Source: Hanleya hanleyi
Lineage: Eukaryota; Mollusca; Polyplacophora; Lepidopleurida; Hanleyidae
Length of the DNA stretch: 64,000 nt
Direction: 5' to 3'
NCBI GenBank assembly: GCA_036873755.1
Contig: JAVTVY010019603.1
Location: forward strand, 17,468-81,467
Part shown: one piece after another, positions 17,935 through 28,727 of the stretch
Layout: the number at the start of each line of letters is the position of its first letter
Numbering within the stretch: the first letter of the stretch is position 1
The notes under the pieces: generated by a model
Told to the model about the DNA's origin: nothing
What the model saw: only the letters and a program-made list of their open reading frames with translations
Databases searched by the model: none
Program-made: the position numbers and the translations under genes

Positions 17935-18510
17935 TCATCAGTCGCCTTCCAGGGCAGGGACTTTTAGGTCCACGAACGAGTAGTACGGACGACTTGTCGC
18001 AGCGTGAAACACCTTCATGAAATAGGCGATGTTCTGGATAAATTCGACACCCTAAAACACGAATTTGCGCTCTGTCGAAGGGATTGGTGAACAACACGAA
18101 GCCTACGTAGCTCAAGGCAATATCTGTGAACGCCTTCCATTGAGGAAAGAGATTCTGTGTCAGACAAATCACATGCATATTCCGGAGAGGTGATCGTTCG
18201 ATAAATAAGTCGGCGATGTTTGATTGTTTCCTTGGGACGTATCCATCAGATCATCCAGTACTACCGAGTTGGTCTGCGTAGGATCAGAGTAATATGCTTG
18301 ATCGATATCGCGAGGAATGCCTGGGATTAAGCTCACACTCTTGAATCGCATAGTCTCGTGGACGGACTGCCATAGGCCGTAGCACCAGCTAGTATAGGTA
18401 TAGCTGTTATGCCCGTCATTTAAGAATTTTATTACCCAAGACGTCTTTCCGAACTCCGTCGGGCCGCTGACCGTCATCGCATAGGGATGGTCTACTCCAC
18501 TTGATAGATA
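17935..18510 (-). pseudogene. Second FtsK/HerA-type packaging ATPase, decayed
   Basis: Diverged relative of the ATPase at 4.2-4.8 kb. VDHPYAMTVSGP leads into the Walker A GPTEFGKT; TNSVVLDDLMD is Walker B. After a frame change near 18170-18180 comes VICLTQNLFPQWKAFTDIAL, then VLFTNPFDRAQIRVL; a third frame near 18020 gives AYFMKVFHAATSRPYYSFVD. These are the sensor and C-terminal blocks of the family. At least two frame breaks exist. Divergence from the first ATPase shows this is a separate Maverick lineage. Confidence 0.75.
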
Positions 18511-18867
18511 AGGGAGTGGGCGAGAGAGCTGTCTCTTGGTTTCCTTCTGAATAAGAACTTCTACCGTTATTGTCCCAGTTTGGCTCGTTTCTTCTGTCTA
18601 ACGGTCACACAGTTTATCGCGTTTCATCAGATGACTTAATAGGGCTATCACATCATTGCTCTCAGATGCTTGTATCTGATATCGCTCAATCTAGAGCTAG
18701 GGGCCGTGTGGGAATATCATTCAAAGATGTCCACATGAATACAATACAATACATCGCAGGGATCATTACTAGTTCTTGTGGTGTTTTAAGATATGCAGTC
18801 AGAATATTTTTTCCGACCACCTTTATATATTACCTTTAATTCTGATACAATAGCAGGCACAAGATTC

Positions 18868-18935
18868 AATATTCAATATCCAGCCGTCGTCCACAAAAGC
18901 ATTTCCGCGTCAATCATCACCAGACCTATTTCGTA
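18868..18935 (-). repeat. Diverged Penelope-like 3' UTR remnant
   Basis: ATCCAGCCGTCGTCCAC, then ATTTCCGCGTC and AGACCTATT occur in the same order as at 44698-44745, the reverse of the Penelope-like 3' UTR. Short and diverged. Confidence 0.5.
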
Positions 18936-20136
18936 TGAGAGTTACCACCGATAACTACACGTACTCGACATTGCGCCCGTTCAGAGGCTGCATACAGACT
19001 GACACTAATGTATAACATACGAAATTATACGATCACTGGTCCTCCACCTCCTCTTCTTCCTCCTCATCCACCTCCTCTTCTCCACCTCCTCATCCTCACT
19101 CACCCACGCATCACTCACTGATTGACCCAATCGTACTTCACCCACTCACTCACGTCTCAGTCACTCACGTCTCAATCTCTCACTAATTCATGCATCACTA
19201 GCGCATGACTGGGTCCAGGAGTCTCGTTTGATGAAACCCAGATGTTTCTCACCCGCCGGGGTCCCTTCAGATTAGTAGATTTGTTCGTGCAGACTTTTTA
19301 ATCGCTCCGTCTCATTTTCCGTATTTATGTGGATTTGCGCTGAGTTTCGTTTGAATTTTGATCTGTGGTTCGTGAACGTGTCGTCCAACTGTATGTGAAA
19401 TTGTATTCTGTGGAGGAAATTGCATTCTGTGGCAGTATTCTGCTGTGAACGTTGACAGTTTCTTCGGTTTGCTGCCATTTTGAGATCAGGTTAAAGAACC
19501 GTTTCGTCTTGTCTTGTTCGTGTACCTGTGTTCATTATGATGCACCGTATCTGTGACATTCATTCGCATCTTAGCTCGATTGACGGTGCTGACGTATCTG
19601 TGTTTTTACATTTACTCATACCATGTCGTGGCTATCTTTCCGAATGATCGCGACTGCTTACCAAAGACAGCGAGACTCTCCGTCAGAGATCCGTCTTGGT
19701 CGGCGGGCCTTATACGACTGATTTTTGTTATTTTGTGGGCTGAGCAGGAAATCAGGGCGAAAGAAGTGAAAGCGTTAGGGAAAACGTTGAAATTCCAATA
19801 GTTCGCGACTTTCAATGGGGATCGCCAGCCACGCTAGGTGGCGCTAGTGCTCCAACAGGTAAAGAAGACGTGGCGTCATAATACGAACAATTATAACGTC
19901 GTTACATTATGACGTTGCCTTTGTGACGTCAAGAAAAACGACATGAGCATGCGTCATTTACTTCTTGGTACACGTAGCCACCTGGCGTCAGTTCGAGCTG
20001 GCAAACCCCATTCTAAAACTGTTGCGGACCGAGCTGTACGGTGTGATGTTTTGACCACTGACGAGTTTACGGTTGAATCGTCCTCGTTTTTTGCCCGTTG
20101 AGTTGCAGTGGAGCTCCAGTGGATAACTCCTTTCGG

Positions 20137-20168
<32 letters not shown>

Positions 20169-22117
20169 TTGTGGATTTTATTCAGTGAGTTTGGATCAAG
20201 CGGGTGCGAGCTTAAGGGAGATGTCCAAAAAGTGATTTTGATGGCAGATACGGATCAGCTAGACTCTTTGCCATATCAGGCGAGAATCGACAAGTGATAA
20301 GCGCTGATTGTTGTTCCCGGTCGTGCGATGGACTGTTTCCGGTGCCACATTTTTGGGACATGTTCGTCGTCTTTGCAAATTCGTATTCTGTCGGAGTCTC
20401 ACGTTTGGCATGACCTTAATTGCTGTAGTGTGTGACAATCTTGTGGAGCAGATAGAAATTGATAATGGTAACACTGTTCAAAGAGGTGCGCTGTCTGTGG
20501 AGAAATATCCTTCTGTTACGAAGAGTTCTGTTGAAAGTACGGGAGATGAGAATACGTCGGTATCGTTTTCATCCACCCTCATAATGTTGCGTTTAATTGT
20601 TGCCTGTATATGGTGAGATTCTGCTAGTGGACTTTTCGTCCCCGAAGCTTGCTCTCTGTACAAATCACTGTGATTGTAGTTTTATGACAAGCCATAAAAC
20701 TCACATCGAAAATGCCATTTTTCTACTACTCTTCGTATGCGCATGCATGTTCGCAAATGCCCTTTCTCTATTACTTCACGAGTTCGCATACGGTATCACT
20801 CCAGTGTTATCCTATTCAACGAGAGTTCAATGCGAAACAATGCAAGCCATATCTGAACCACGAATGACCCACTTCTCTCAACATTTCCCCAAACCCTGCC
20901 ATGCCTTTTCTGCACTACTCTTCCTGAGCGCATTCACGTATCGCTGGACGTACAACAGTCAGGATACTGTACAAAACGAGAGCTCATTTACCCCCACATG
21001 ACTGCCCTACGGGCTAGTGTTTAAGGGTGTAGATCGGCGCCTATAGCTCGGAGCGTGCATCCGAGTGGCACAGTGCTTTCTCGATGACGTCACAGTCATG
21101 TGATCTGTAACATCACAGTGATGCGTCCATTGGGGCTTCTTGTTGTGGATTGACTATACACTGTATACTGTTCACACAAAAGGGGTACAAATTATCAGCT
21201 AAACTCTCACAACAGGCTGCCCTCATACTCTACTACTCTCCGCCTGCGCATGTGCACATGTGTTTATGACAACCCCAGTCATAAACCTTAATTCTCTCTC
21301 TCTCTACATAACGAGCACGACACATTGGATAAAGTAGGATCCACATCTCCCAAAACAGCCCCATGCACCCTGCCCTTTCTCTACTACTTTCCCCGTGCGC
21401 ATTCGCGTATCACCGGACCGACAACGGTCAGCACACTCTCTAAAACGAGAGCCCATTCACCCACTGCCATATGCCCACTTCTGTGGGTCAGTGTATAGCT
21501 GTGTAGGTAGGCGCCTAGTCTCGAGTGCGCATGTGCGCTTTCTCTACTACTGATGAAGTCAGAACCCGAGGGAATAATATAAAGCGCCAGTCCAAGGTAA
21601 CGCTGTACAGATGGAGGTATTCCAAACATGCGCTGTAACCCCAACGGTTGTCACAACAAACCAGACACGATGGTTTACATTAAATCCTAGCAGAAAGTGT
21701 TTATCTTTTATCTTGCTATGATTGTACGTTCCATTGTTCAGGTGGAAACAAAGTCGAACGTCCACGGCCACGAACCGTTGGTTAAAATACTTGACGGGTT
21801 TCATAGCAGTTGGATGTTTTATTGGAAACTGGCGTACAATCTGTACTTCGGACGGGGGTTTGCTCTGTTCGACATTTACCCAATGTGTGTTTATGCATAT
21901 GTTCCATTTGGGTGACCGCACAGCTATTCTGCACGATATGGCACGATTATATCACATGACATTGCCGGTCAGAGATGAGTGACAAAAGAGCAGTGCTCAA
22001 AGACACCTGTATGCAGATATCACAGGTTTTTTTTGTTCTAAATTCGCTGGTGTCAGAATATCCAGAAACTGGTGTTCAAAAACTCCCGTGATCTCGTCAG
22101 CAGATTGGCTCAGCAAT
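18936..22117. other. Noncoding region with simple and low-copy repeats
   Basis: No gene is supported. Contents: a pyrimidine-rich CTCC/CTTC and CACTCACT stretch at about 19035-19195; CRE-like TGACGTCA near 19926; a (GAT)n run at about 20138-20168; and an imperfect direct duplication with about 480-bp spacing (20900-21080 against 21380-21560, sharing GCGCATTC.CGTATC, AACGAGAGC and AGGCGCCTA-type blocks). Small ORFs are not conserved in pattern. Confidence 0.5.
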
Positions 22118-22123
22118 CGCCTG
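22118..22123 (+). other. Target-site duplication CGCCTG (left)
   Basis: Identical to 31294-31299, immediately outside the inverted arms. Confidence 0.8.
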
Positions 22124-23565
22124 AGTAGTATACAGCATGCATATCAGATTAAGTTGACCTCAAAAATTTGCATATTGTGGCGGTCACGTGGCGGAGGTCA
22201 AAGGTCATTGAGTGCACTTGAACATGTACTGACCTGTATCCTCTCATCCCGTCCATCATCTGACCTTGAATCATGTTTAGACATGTTAGGGGATTCCTCC
22301 GCGGTGATGCGGTTTGGTGGTGATGCGGTCTGCCTCCGCGGACAGTAAATAGTCCCAAATACGTGGGGTTTCGTGACAATGTTCGGCAATCTTCAGGGGC
22401 GGGAGGGGCCCGTAGTGGACTGATTGGATCGAGTGAGGTGTCAAAGTGAAGCGCTGCTCCAGGACCATATGGAATGCATGTACTGACTTGTATCTGGTTT
22501 TGTTCCATCATGCGGCGGTCAAGTGATCAGGAATGCATGTACTGACTTGTATGCCGTCCATTCATTTGAGTCAGGGACTTGGGGTCCCTACGGAAGGATT
22601 TTGCAAGTCATGGGTGGGTGTATGTAAAATGAGGATTTGTCTCGAAAATATAAAAAGCGGAACACGGACTTTACCCCTACAATAGAGGAAAACCCCTATC
22701 AACCCTATCCCAAAGGGCGAATCTCGGTCCCCGGGCTTATCGGGGTCTGGGTGCATGGATGGTGCATGTAAAATCAGGATTTTCCCCGAAAACATAAAAA
22801 GCGGAACACGGACTTTACCCCTAAAATAGGGGAAAACCCCTATCAACCCTATCCCAAAGGGCGAATATCGGTCCCTGGCTTATCTGGGTCTGGGTGCATG
22901 GGTGGGTGCATGTAAAAGAGGATTTGTTCCGAAAATATAAAAAAACGGATCACGGACTTTAACCCTACAATAGGGGAAAACTCCTATCAACCCTATCCCA
23001 AAGGGCGAATATCGGTCCCCCGGCCGGATCGGGCCTAGGTGCAGGGTGGGTGTATGTAAAATGAGGATTTGTCTCCGAAAATATAAAAGGCGGAACACGG
23101 ACTTTACCCCTACAATAGGGGAAAACTCCTATCAACCCTATCCCAAAGGGCGAATATCGGTCACCCGGGCTCATCGGGGCCTGCCCACAGAGGTAGGGTG
23201 GAGGAGTGGGTGCATGTAAATTCAGGATTTGTCCCGAAAATATAAAAAGCGGAACACGGACTTTACCCCTACAATAGGGGAAAACTCCTATCAACCCTAT
23301 CCCAAAGGGCGAATATCGGTCCCCCGGGCTCATCGGGGCCTGCCCACAGAGGTAGGGTGGAGGAGTGGGTGCATGTAAATTCAGGATTTTTCCCGTACAT
23401 ATAAAAAGCGGAACACGGACTTTACCCCTACAATAGGGGAAAACTCCTATCAACCCTATCCCAAAGGGCGAATATCGGTTCCCCGGGCTCATCGAGGCCT
23501 GCCCACAGAGGTAGGGTGGAGGAGTGGGTGCATGCAAAATTAGGATTTGTCCCCGAAAATATAAA
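22124..23565 (+). repeat. Left terminal inverted repeat
   Basis: Reverse complement of about 30025-31293. The outer 460 bp are unique sequence with ATTTGCAT, CACGTG and AGGTCAAAGGTCA (22166-22207); the inner part is the minisatellite. Indels distinguish the arms, for example a stretch near 22365. Confidence 0.9.
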
Positions 23566-23745
23566 AAACGGAACACGGACTTTATCCCTACAATAGAGGA
23601 AAACCCCTATCAACCCTATCCAAAAGGGCTAATATCGGTCCCGGGCTTATCGGGGTCTGGGTGCATGGATGGGTGCATGTAAAATGAGGATTTGCCCCCG
23701 AAAATATAAAAAGCGGAACACGGACTTTACCTCTACAATAGGGGC
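22590..23745 (+). repeat. 144-160-bp minisatellite in left arm (8 units)
   Basis: Units aligned at GGAACACGGACTTTA (one variant) start at 22659, 22803, 22947, 23092, 23251, 23410, 23570 and 23715. Spacing is 144, 144, 145, 159, 159, 160 and 145. The longer form contains an extra piece with CAGAGGTAGGGTGGAGGAG. Each unit has ATATAAAAAGCGG-like sequence. Most spacings are near a multiple of 3, so long open frames without meaning arise on the minus strand. Confidence 0.95.
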
Positions 23746-23774
23746 CTGATTCGCACATTTGCATCTATACGGGA

Positions 23775-24145
23775 AAATGCCCATACTGGCTATGGGGGTA
23801 TAGGTCCAACCTGGGGAATTATTCGTGGGTTTTACTATGGGTTGTTTGGTCTTGTTTTTCTCGTCTCACCATGTAGAACACGATGGGTAGGGTCCTGAAG
23901 TTAAGCGGTGAAATTTTTTGAAAAGTACCGGGTAGGTCTGTATATAGGCCCATACTGGCTATGGGGGTATAGGTCCAACCTGGGAATTTATTGTGGGTTT
24001 TACTATGGGTTGTTTGGTTTTGTTTTTCTCGTCTTGCCTAGGAAAACACGATAGGAGGGGTCTCAGATGTAAGCGGTGAATTTTTTCCAAAAGTACCGGG
24101 TAGGTCTGTATATAGGCCCATACTGGCTATGGGAGATAGGTCCAT
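23775..24145 (+). repeat. 169-bp tandem repeat, about 2.2 copies
   Basis: CCATACTGGCTATGGG recurs at 23780, 23950 and 24118, with TGGGTTTTACTATGGGTTGT and AAGTACCGGGTAGGTCTG in each complete unit. Confidence 0.9.
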
Positions 24146-24306
24146 ACTGGGTGGACGTTTTGGGGTCTAGGTGGGCCCCTAGTGGTCCTATGGTGTCGTA
24201 TGAGGTCTTATTTGGAAGCTCTCGTGGAGGAGCATCCGACTGGACTAATGTATCGTTCGTTTCCAATATTTTGCGCATGCGCAGCCAGGCCGTAGTATAG
24301 AAAGCA

Positions 24307-26217
24307 TTGTTGGGGGTATGTGGGGATAAAGGACTGGACATCATTAATTTACCTCGAATCCTGAATGATCCAGAGGTACGCAACGCTGTGCCAAACTATT
24401 TTAAGTTCACAGAACCTCCTTGCATTTCATATAAGTACACTAAATTTATAGCCACCAAAATATTCAATTACTCCAATGCTGTCCAAGAGTTTGACTGGAA
24501 CTTATACACGTCAGGAGGCTATAGTTGTGATTGTGAATCGTCGAACTTTATCTATACACCATGCAAACATATTGTGACTGATGACCTTGATGTGGTGAGT
24601 GATAAGGATCTGAAATTACTCCTGATGAAAGGACCTAAATATAGAGAGCCGAGAAGAATAAATCTGAAGGCCGACCAGAAGATAGTCCTGTCTGCATTGG
24701 AACAGTACGTTATTGATTGGTCTAAGCGAGAGAAAGTTGAACCTACAGTACTCGCTGATTGGCTGGACCTCATCAAGAGCAAGGTCGTTGAAACAATCCG
24801 CCATATTGACAGAAGTACTCTTCCCCAAGCAAAACAAGTACTGAGAAACCTCAATTCGCAAGAAGTTCTAGCAAATCTCCAGAGTAAATTCGTCATAGTC
24901 CCAGCAGACAAAGCTCCGAATAATATAATATTCATATGTAAATATTACTATTACCAGGTGCTGGTTAAAGAATTGAGTGTAGACATATCTTCATCAAATA
25001 CGTCTACTTACTCTCAAACTGCATTCACTCTGGAAGATTTACTTAACAATCACAAAATGTTTCTCAGGGAAAGAGGTATTTGTCTTTCAACCAACCATAA
25101 CGACATACCAAAACTATACTGGACTCCCAAAATGCATAAATCACCATACAAAGCTGGATTCATAGCTGGTTCTAGAAGCTGCACCACCAAGCTTCTTTCA
25201 ACCCTATTGACGAGGGCCCTTCAGGAGGTAAAAGCATTTTGGGAAAGGTATTGCGCCATTATTTCTAAGAACTATGGCATTGAATGTATGTGGATATTGA
25301 AAAACTCAAAATGTCTTACGGAAGAACTTGATGCTAAAGGTCACATACCGTACAGACATGTATCCACATGGGATTTCTCGACTCTCTATACTACAATCCC
25401 TCATCAGGACCTTATTGACCGTCTAAGTTCATTAATAGTATCTGTGTTCAAGAAAACTTATCGTAGATATATTAATGTCGGAAGCCATAAAGCATTCTTT
25501 AGCTCTACTACATACAAGAGATATCATTCATGGGATGTTTCTTTGTTTATAGAGTTGCTTGAATTTCTCATTAAAAATATCTATGTGAAATTTGGCAACA
25601 CAATATATCAGCAGCATATAGGTATTCCAATGGGTACTAATTGTGGACCCCTGTTGGCTGACCTGTATCTGTTCTCTTATGAATATGACTATATGCAGGC
25701 GCTTTCAAAAACCGATCCATGCAAAGCCCGTTCCTTCTCATTCACCAAACGCTATATAGACGATCTTCTCGCTGTGGATAATCGCTATATAAATGACGCA
25801 GTGAAGGATATATATGCACCTTCACTGGATTTGAAGGAAACTACAGATAGCCCTACAGGCACATCATATTTAGATCTATATCTCTATAAACATGAAGCGG
25901 GCATTCTCTCTCGTCGACTTTATGACAAAAGAGATGATTACAATTTCGACATCGTAAACTATCCCTTTCTGGACAGTAATATTCCAGTGGGACCTGCATA
26001 TGGCGTATACATATCTCGCTTAGTAGCATTTGCTAGATCCTGTGTTAAATGTGACGATTTTAATCAACGTCACAAAACACTGGTGCAGAAACTTATAAAA
26101 CAGGGCTATTCCACCAAGCGCCTAGACTCAAAGTTTCTCAAATTTGGCGATACATATCGCATGCTGATAGCAAAATACGAACGTAGCGTGCAAGATCTAT
26201 GGCGCTACGTTTCGTAA
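24307..26217 (+). CDS. Penelope-like reverse transcriptase, nearly full length
   Basis: Long intact frame (about 636 codons) with no ATG at its beginning; the first ~10 codons are probably flanking repeat. A Cys-containing N-terminal block (SYKYTKFIATKIFNYSN, then YSCDC...TPCKHIVTDDL) precedes KFVIVPADKAPNNIIFICKY and PKLYWTPKMHKSPY. RT motifs follow: DFSTLYTTIPHQDL (first catalytic Asp), GIPMGTNCGPLLADLYL and KRYIDDLL (catalytic DD). The motif set fits Penelope-like elements. No GIY-YIG endonuclease is visible downstream; in some PLE groups it is N-terminal, and here that part would be missing by 5' truncation. A later fragment lies at 45.07-45.7 kb. Confidence 0.85.
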   Translation: MLGVCGDKGLDIINLPRILNDPEVRNAVPNYFKFTEPPCISYKYTKFIATKIFNYSNAVQEFDWNLYTSGGYSCDCESSNFIYTPCKHIVTDDLDVVSDKDLKLLLMKGPKYREPRRINLKADQKIVLSALEQYVIDWSKREKVEPTVLADWLDLIKSKVVETIRHIDRSTLPQAKQVLRNLNSQEVLANLQSKFVIVPADKAPNNIIFICKYYYYQVLVKELSVDISSSNTSTYSQTAFTLEDLLNNHKMFLRERGICLSTNHNDIPKLYWTPKMHKSPYKAGFIAGSRSCTTKLLSTLLTRALQEVKAFWERYCAIISKNYGIECMWILKNSKCLTEELDAKGHIPYRHVSTWDFSTLYTTIPHQDLIDRLSSLIVSVFKKTYRRYINVGSHKAFFSSTTYKRYHSWDVSLFIELLEFLIKNIYVKFGNTIYQQHIGIPMGTNCGPLLADLYLFSYEYDYMQALSKTDPCKARSFSFTKRYIDDLLAVDNRYINDAVKDIYAPSLDLKETTDSPTGTSYLDLYLYKHEAGILSRRLYDKRDDYNFDIVNYPFLDSNIPVGPAYGVYISRLVAFARSCVKCDDFNQRHKTLVQKLIKQGYSTKRLDSKFLKFGDTYRMLIAKYERSVQDLWRYVS

Positions 26218-26619
26218 CTTGTGTCTAATTCCGCTTAACCCGGGGCTAGGGGCCGTATGAACCCATGTACTTCAAGATCCTCATGGTACTCATATGAACA
26301 GTCACAATCAAAGCGTGACTGAGATACATCATTCTTTAGATGACGACTTTACAACGAATATTATGGATTAAGAATACTGATCAGCGATACGGATTTGATA
26401 TTTTTTGGAACATCATGATGTCTTGCCGGCATCATTGAAAACTGTTGACCGCTTCTCTCTTGCAGGAAACAAGCCTATGTTTTTGTATACTATGATTGTC
26501 TTTTTGAATTTGGTGCTAATACTGTTATATGGAAAATGGAATAGGTCTTTGGATTATGGACGCGGATATTCTCTAATGGACGACGGCTGGATTATGAATG
26601 ACGGACTAGGCGCTTGTAA
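24330..26619 (+). mobile_element. Penelope-like element inserted in a minisatellite
   Basis: Coding region plus a 400-bp 3' UTR ending CGCTTGTAA at 26619. Sequences on both sides (24150-24290 and 26630-26830) are related to the 176-bp CRE minisatellite, including GCGCATGCGCAG on each side, so the element interrupted the array. The exact 5' border is uncertain. Confidence 0.8.
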
Positions 26620-26629
26620 TTTGGGGTAG

Positions 26630-28095
26630 AGATGGACCACTATGGGTCCAAATGGGTCATGGGAGGTGTCCAAGTGAAGCTTTTGTGGAGTAGAGTCAGA
26701 ATGGCGTGTTTTTAAGTGCAAGTCGCGTCAATCTGCGCATGCGCAGTTGTGTGTAGTAAGTAAAGTGGTCATTTTGGGGCAGTGAAGGAAGGTATTTGGG
26801 GTAGAGAGGGACCACTATTGGTCCAATGGTGTCGAGGGAGGTATCACTTTGTAGTTCTTGAGGTGTAGACCCCGATTTGAGGGCTGTCCACAGCATCTGT
26901 TACGTCATCGATGACGTCATCAGTACGAGTAGTAACGAAAGTGGGCATTTTGGGGAAGTGAATGAAGGTGTTTGGGGTAGAGATGGACCATCCTTAGTCC
27001 GAATGCGTCGTGGGAGGTGTCATTTTGTAGCTCTCGGGGTGTACATCTCGATTTGAGGGATGTTTACGTCATCTGTGACGTCATTGGTGACGTCATCCGT
27101 AGGAGTAGTAGCCAAAGTGGGCATTTTGTGGGTGTGTGGAGGTGTTTTTGGGGTGGAGAGGGACCATCCTTGGTCCGAATGCGTCGTGGGGTGTCATTTT
27201 GTAGCTCTCGGGGTATAGATCCCGATATGAGAGATGTTCACGTCATCAGTAGGAGTAGTGGCCAAAGTGGGCATTTTGGGAGGTGTGGAGGTGTGTTTGG
27301 GATAGAGAGGGACCACTAATGGTCCGAATGTGTCGAGGGAGGTATCACTTTGTAGTTCTTGGGGTGTAGACCCCGATTTGTGGGCTGTCCACAGCATCTG
27401 TGACGTCATCGGTGACGTCATCAGTACGAGTAGTAGCGAAAGTGAACATTTTGGGGAAGTGAAGGAAGGGATTTGGGGTAGAGATGGACCATCCTTGGTC
27501 CGAATGCGTCGTGGGAGGTGTCATTTTGTAGCTCTCGGGGTGTACATCTCGATTTGAGGGATGATCACGTCATCTGTGACGTCATTGGTGACGTCATCAG
27601 TAGGAGTAGTAGCCTAAGTGGGCATTTTGTGGGTGTGTGGAGGTGTGTTTGGGGTGGAGAGGGACCATCCTTGGTCCGAATGCGTCGTGGGGGTGTCATG
27701 TCGTAGCTCTCGGGGTATAGATCCCGATATAAGGGATGTTCACGTGATCTGTGACGTCATTGGTGACGTCATCAGAAGGAGTAGTAACCAAAGTGGGCAT
27801 TTTGGGGGTGTGTGGAGGTGTGTTTGGGGTAGAGAGGGACAATCCTTGGTCCGAATGCGTCGGGGAGGTGTCATCTTGTAGTTCTCGGGTTGTACATCCC
27901 GATTTGAGGGATGTTCACGTCATCTATGACGTCATTGGTGACGTCATCAGTAGGAGTAGTAGCGAAAGTGGACATTTTGGGTAAGTGAAGGAAGGGATTT
28001 GGGGTAGAAATGGACCAGTATTGGTCCGAATGCGTTCTGGGAGGTGTCATCTTGTAGCTTTCGGGGTTTACATCCCGATTTGAGGGCAGTGAAGG
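26630..28095 (+). repeat. CRE-rich minisatellite, about 176-bp unit
   Basis: Phase marker GAATGCGTCGTGGG (and variants) recurs near 27001, 27177, 27326, 27502, 27678, 27855 and 28027. Most spacings are 172-177, with one of 149. Most units hold two TGACGTCA palindromes 13 bases apart (TGACGTCATTGGTGACGTCA); eleven perfect TGACGTCA sites were counted. Other constant parts are GGGCATTTTG and a GGGACCATCCTTGGTCC inverted motif. Confidence 0.9.
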
Positions 28096-28149
28096 AAGGT
28101 ATTTTGTGTAGAGATGAACTGCGTCCGCCTGCGTCCTGTGGGGTGTGCA

Positions 28150-28455
28150 TTATACCATATCTTTGCTGTATTATACCATATCTGTCTCGCATCATACCAA
28201 ATCTGTGCTGTATTATACCATATCTGTCCTGTGTTAAACAATATCTGTTCTGTTTTATACCAAATCTGTCCTGTATTGTGTCATATTTGTCCTGTATTAT
28301 ACAATATATGTTCTGTATTATACCAATTCTGTGCTGTATTATACAGTATCTGTCCTGTATTATATCAAATCTGTGCTGTATTATACTATATCTGTCCTGT
28401 ATTGTATCATATATGTCCTGTATTATACAATATATATTCTGTATTATACAATCGC
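28150..28455 (+). repeat. 21-bp minisatellite
   Basis: About 14 copies of a TATTATACCATATCTGTCCTG-like unit, for example TGTATTATACCATATCTGTC. A 21-bp period keeps several frames open and generates repetitive Ile/Cys/Tyr-rich ORFs that are not genes. Confidence 0.9.
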
Positions 28456-28727
28456 ATAGCGGTTGTCATGAATAACAACAAGTTCAGCAATGTTCATACA
28501 GTTTATTATCCAAAATGTTACATCATACCCAGGCTGGGGGAGCCGCCCTGGGTATCTTTAGTATGTTCACAACAAAACAAATTGAAATATCAAACACCAC
28601 GTTTTATTATTTAACGCACCGTCACATTAGGTACAAGTGTTTACTGAGCTCAAGTCATCGATCAGCATGTAGACATATAGAGTATGTACGGCATGTTATG
28701 GTATTCATCAGTGCACGGGTGACGCGT

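Noticed and set aside
21559..21921. 120-aa minus-strand ORF
   Set aside because: No recognisable domain; flanking DNA is old repeat sequence.
22965..23613. 203-aa and neighbouring minus-strand ORFs
   Set aside because: They translate the 144/159-bp minisatellite; the period is a multiple of 3. Their inverted copies at 29809-30860 are equally artefactual.
24307..24330. True N-terminus of the Penelope-like RT
   Set aside because: No ATG and the DNA resembles the flanking minisatellite, so these codons are likely not part of the element.
28044..28614. 143- and 166-aa Ile/Cys-rich ORFs
   Set aside because: Open only because of the 21-bp tandem repeat; different frames give similar repetitive peptides.
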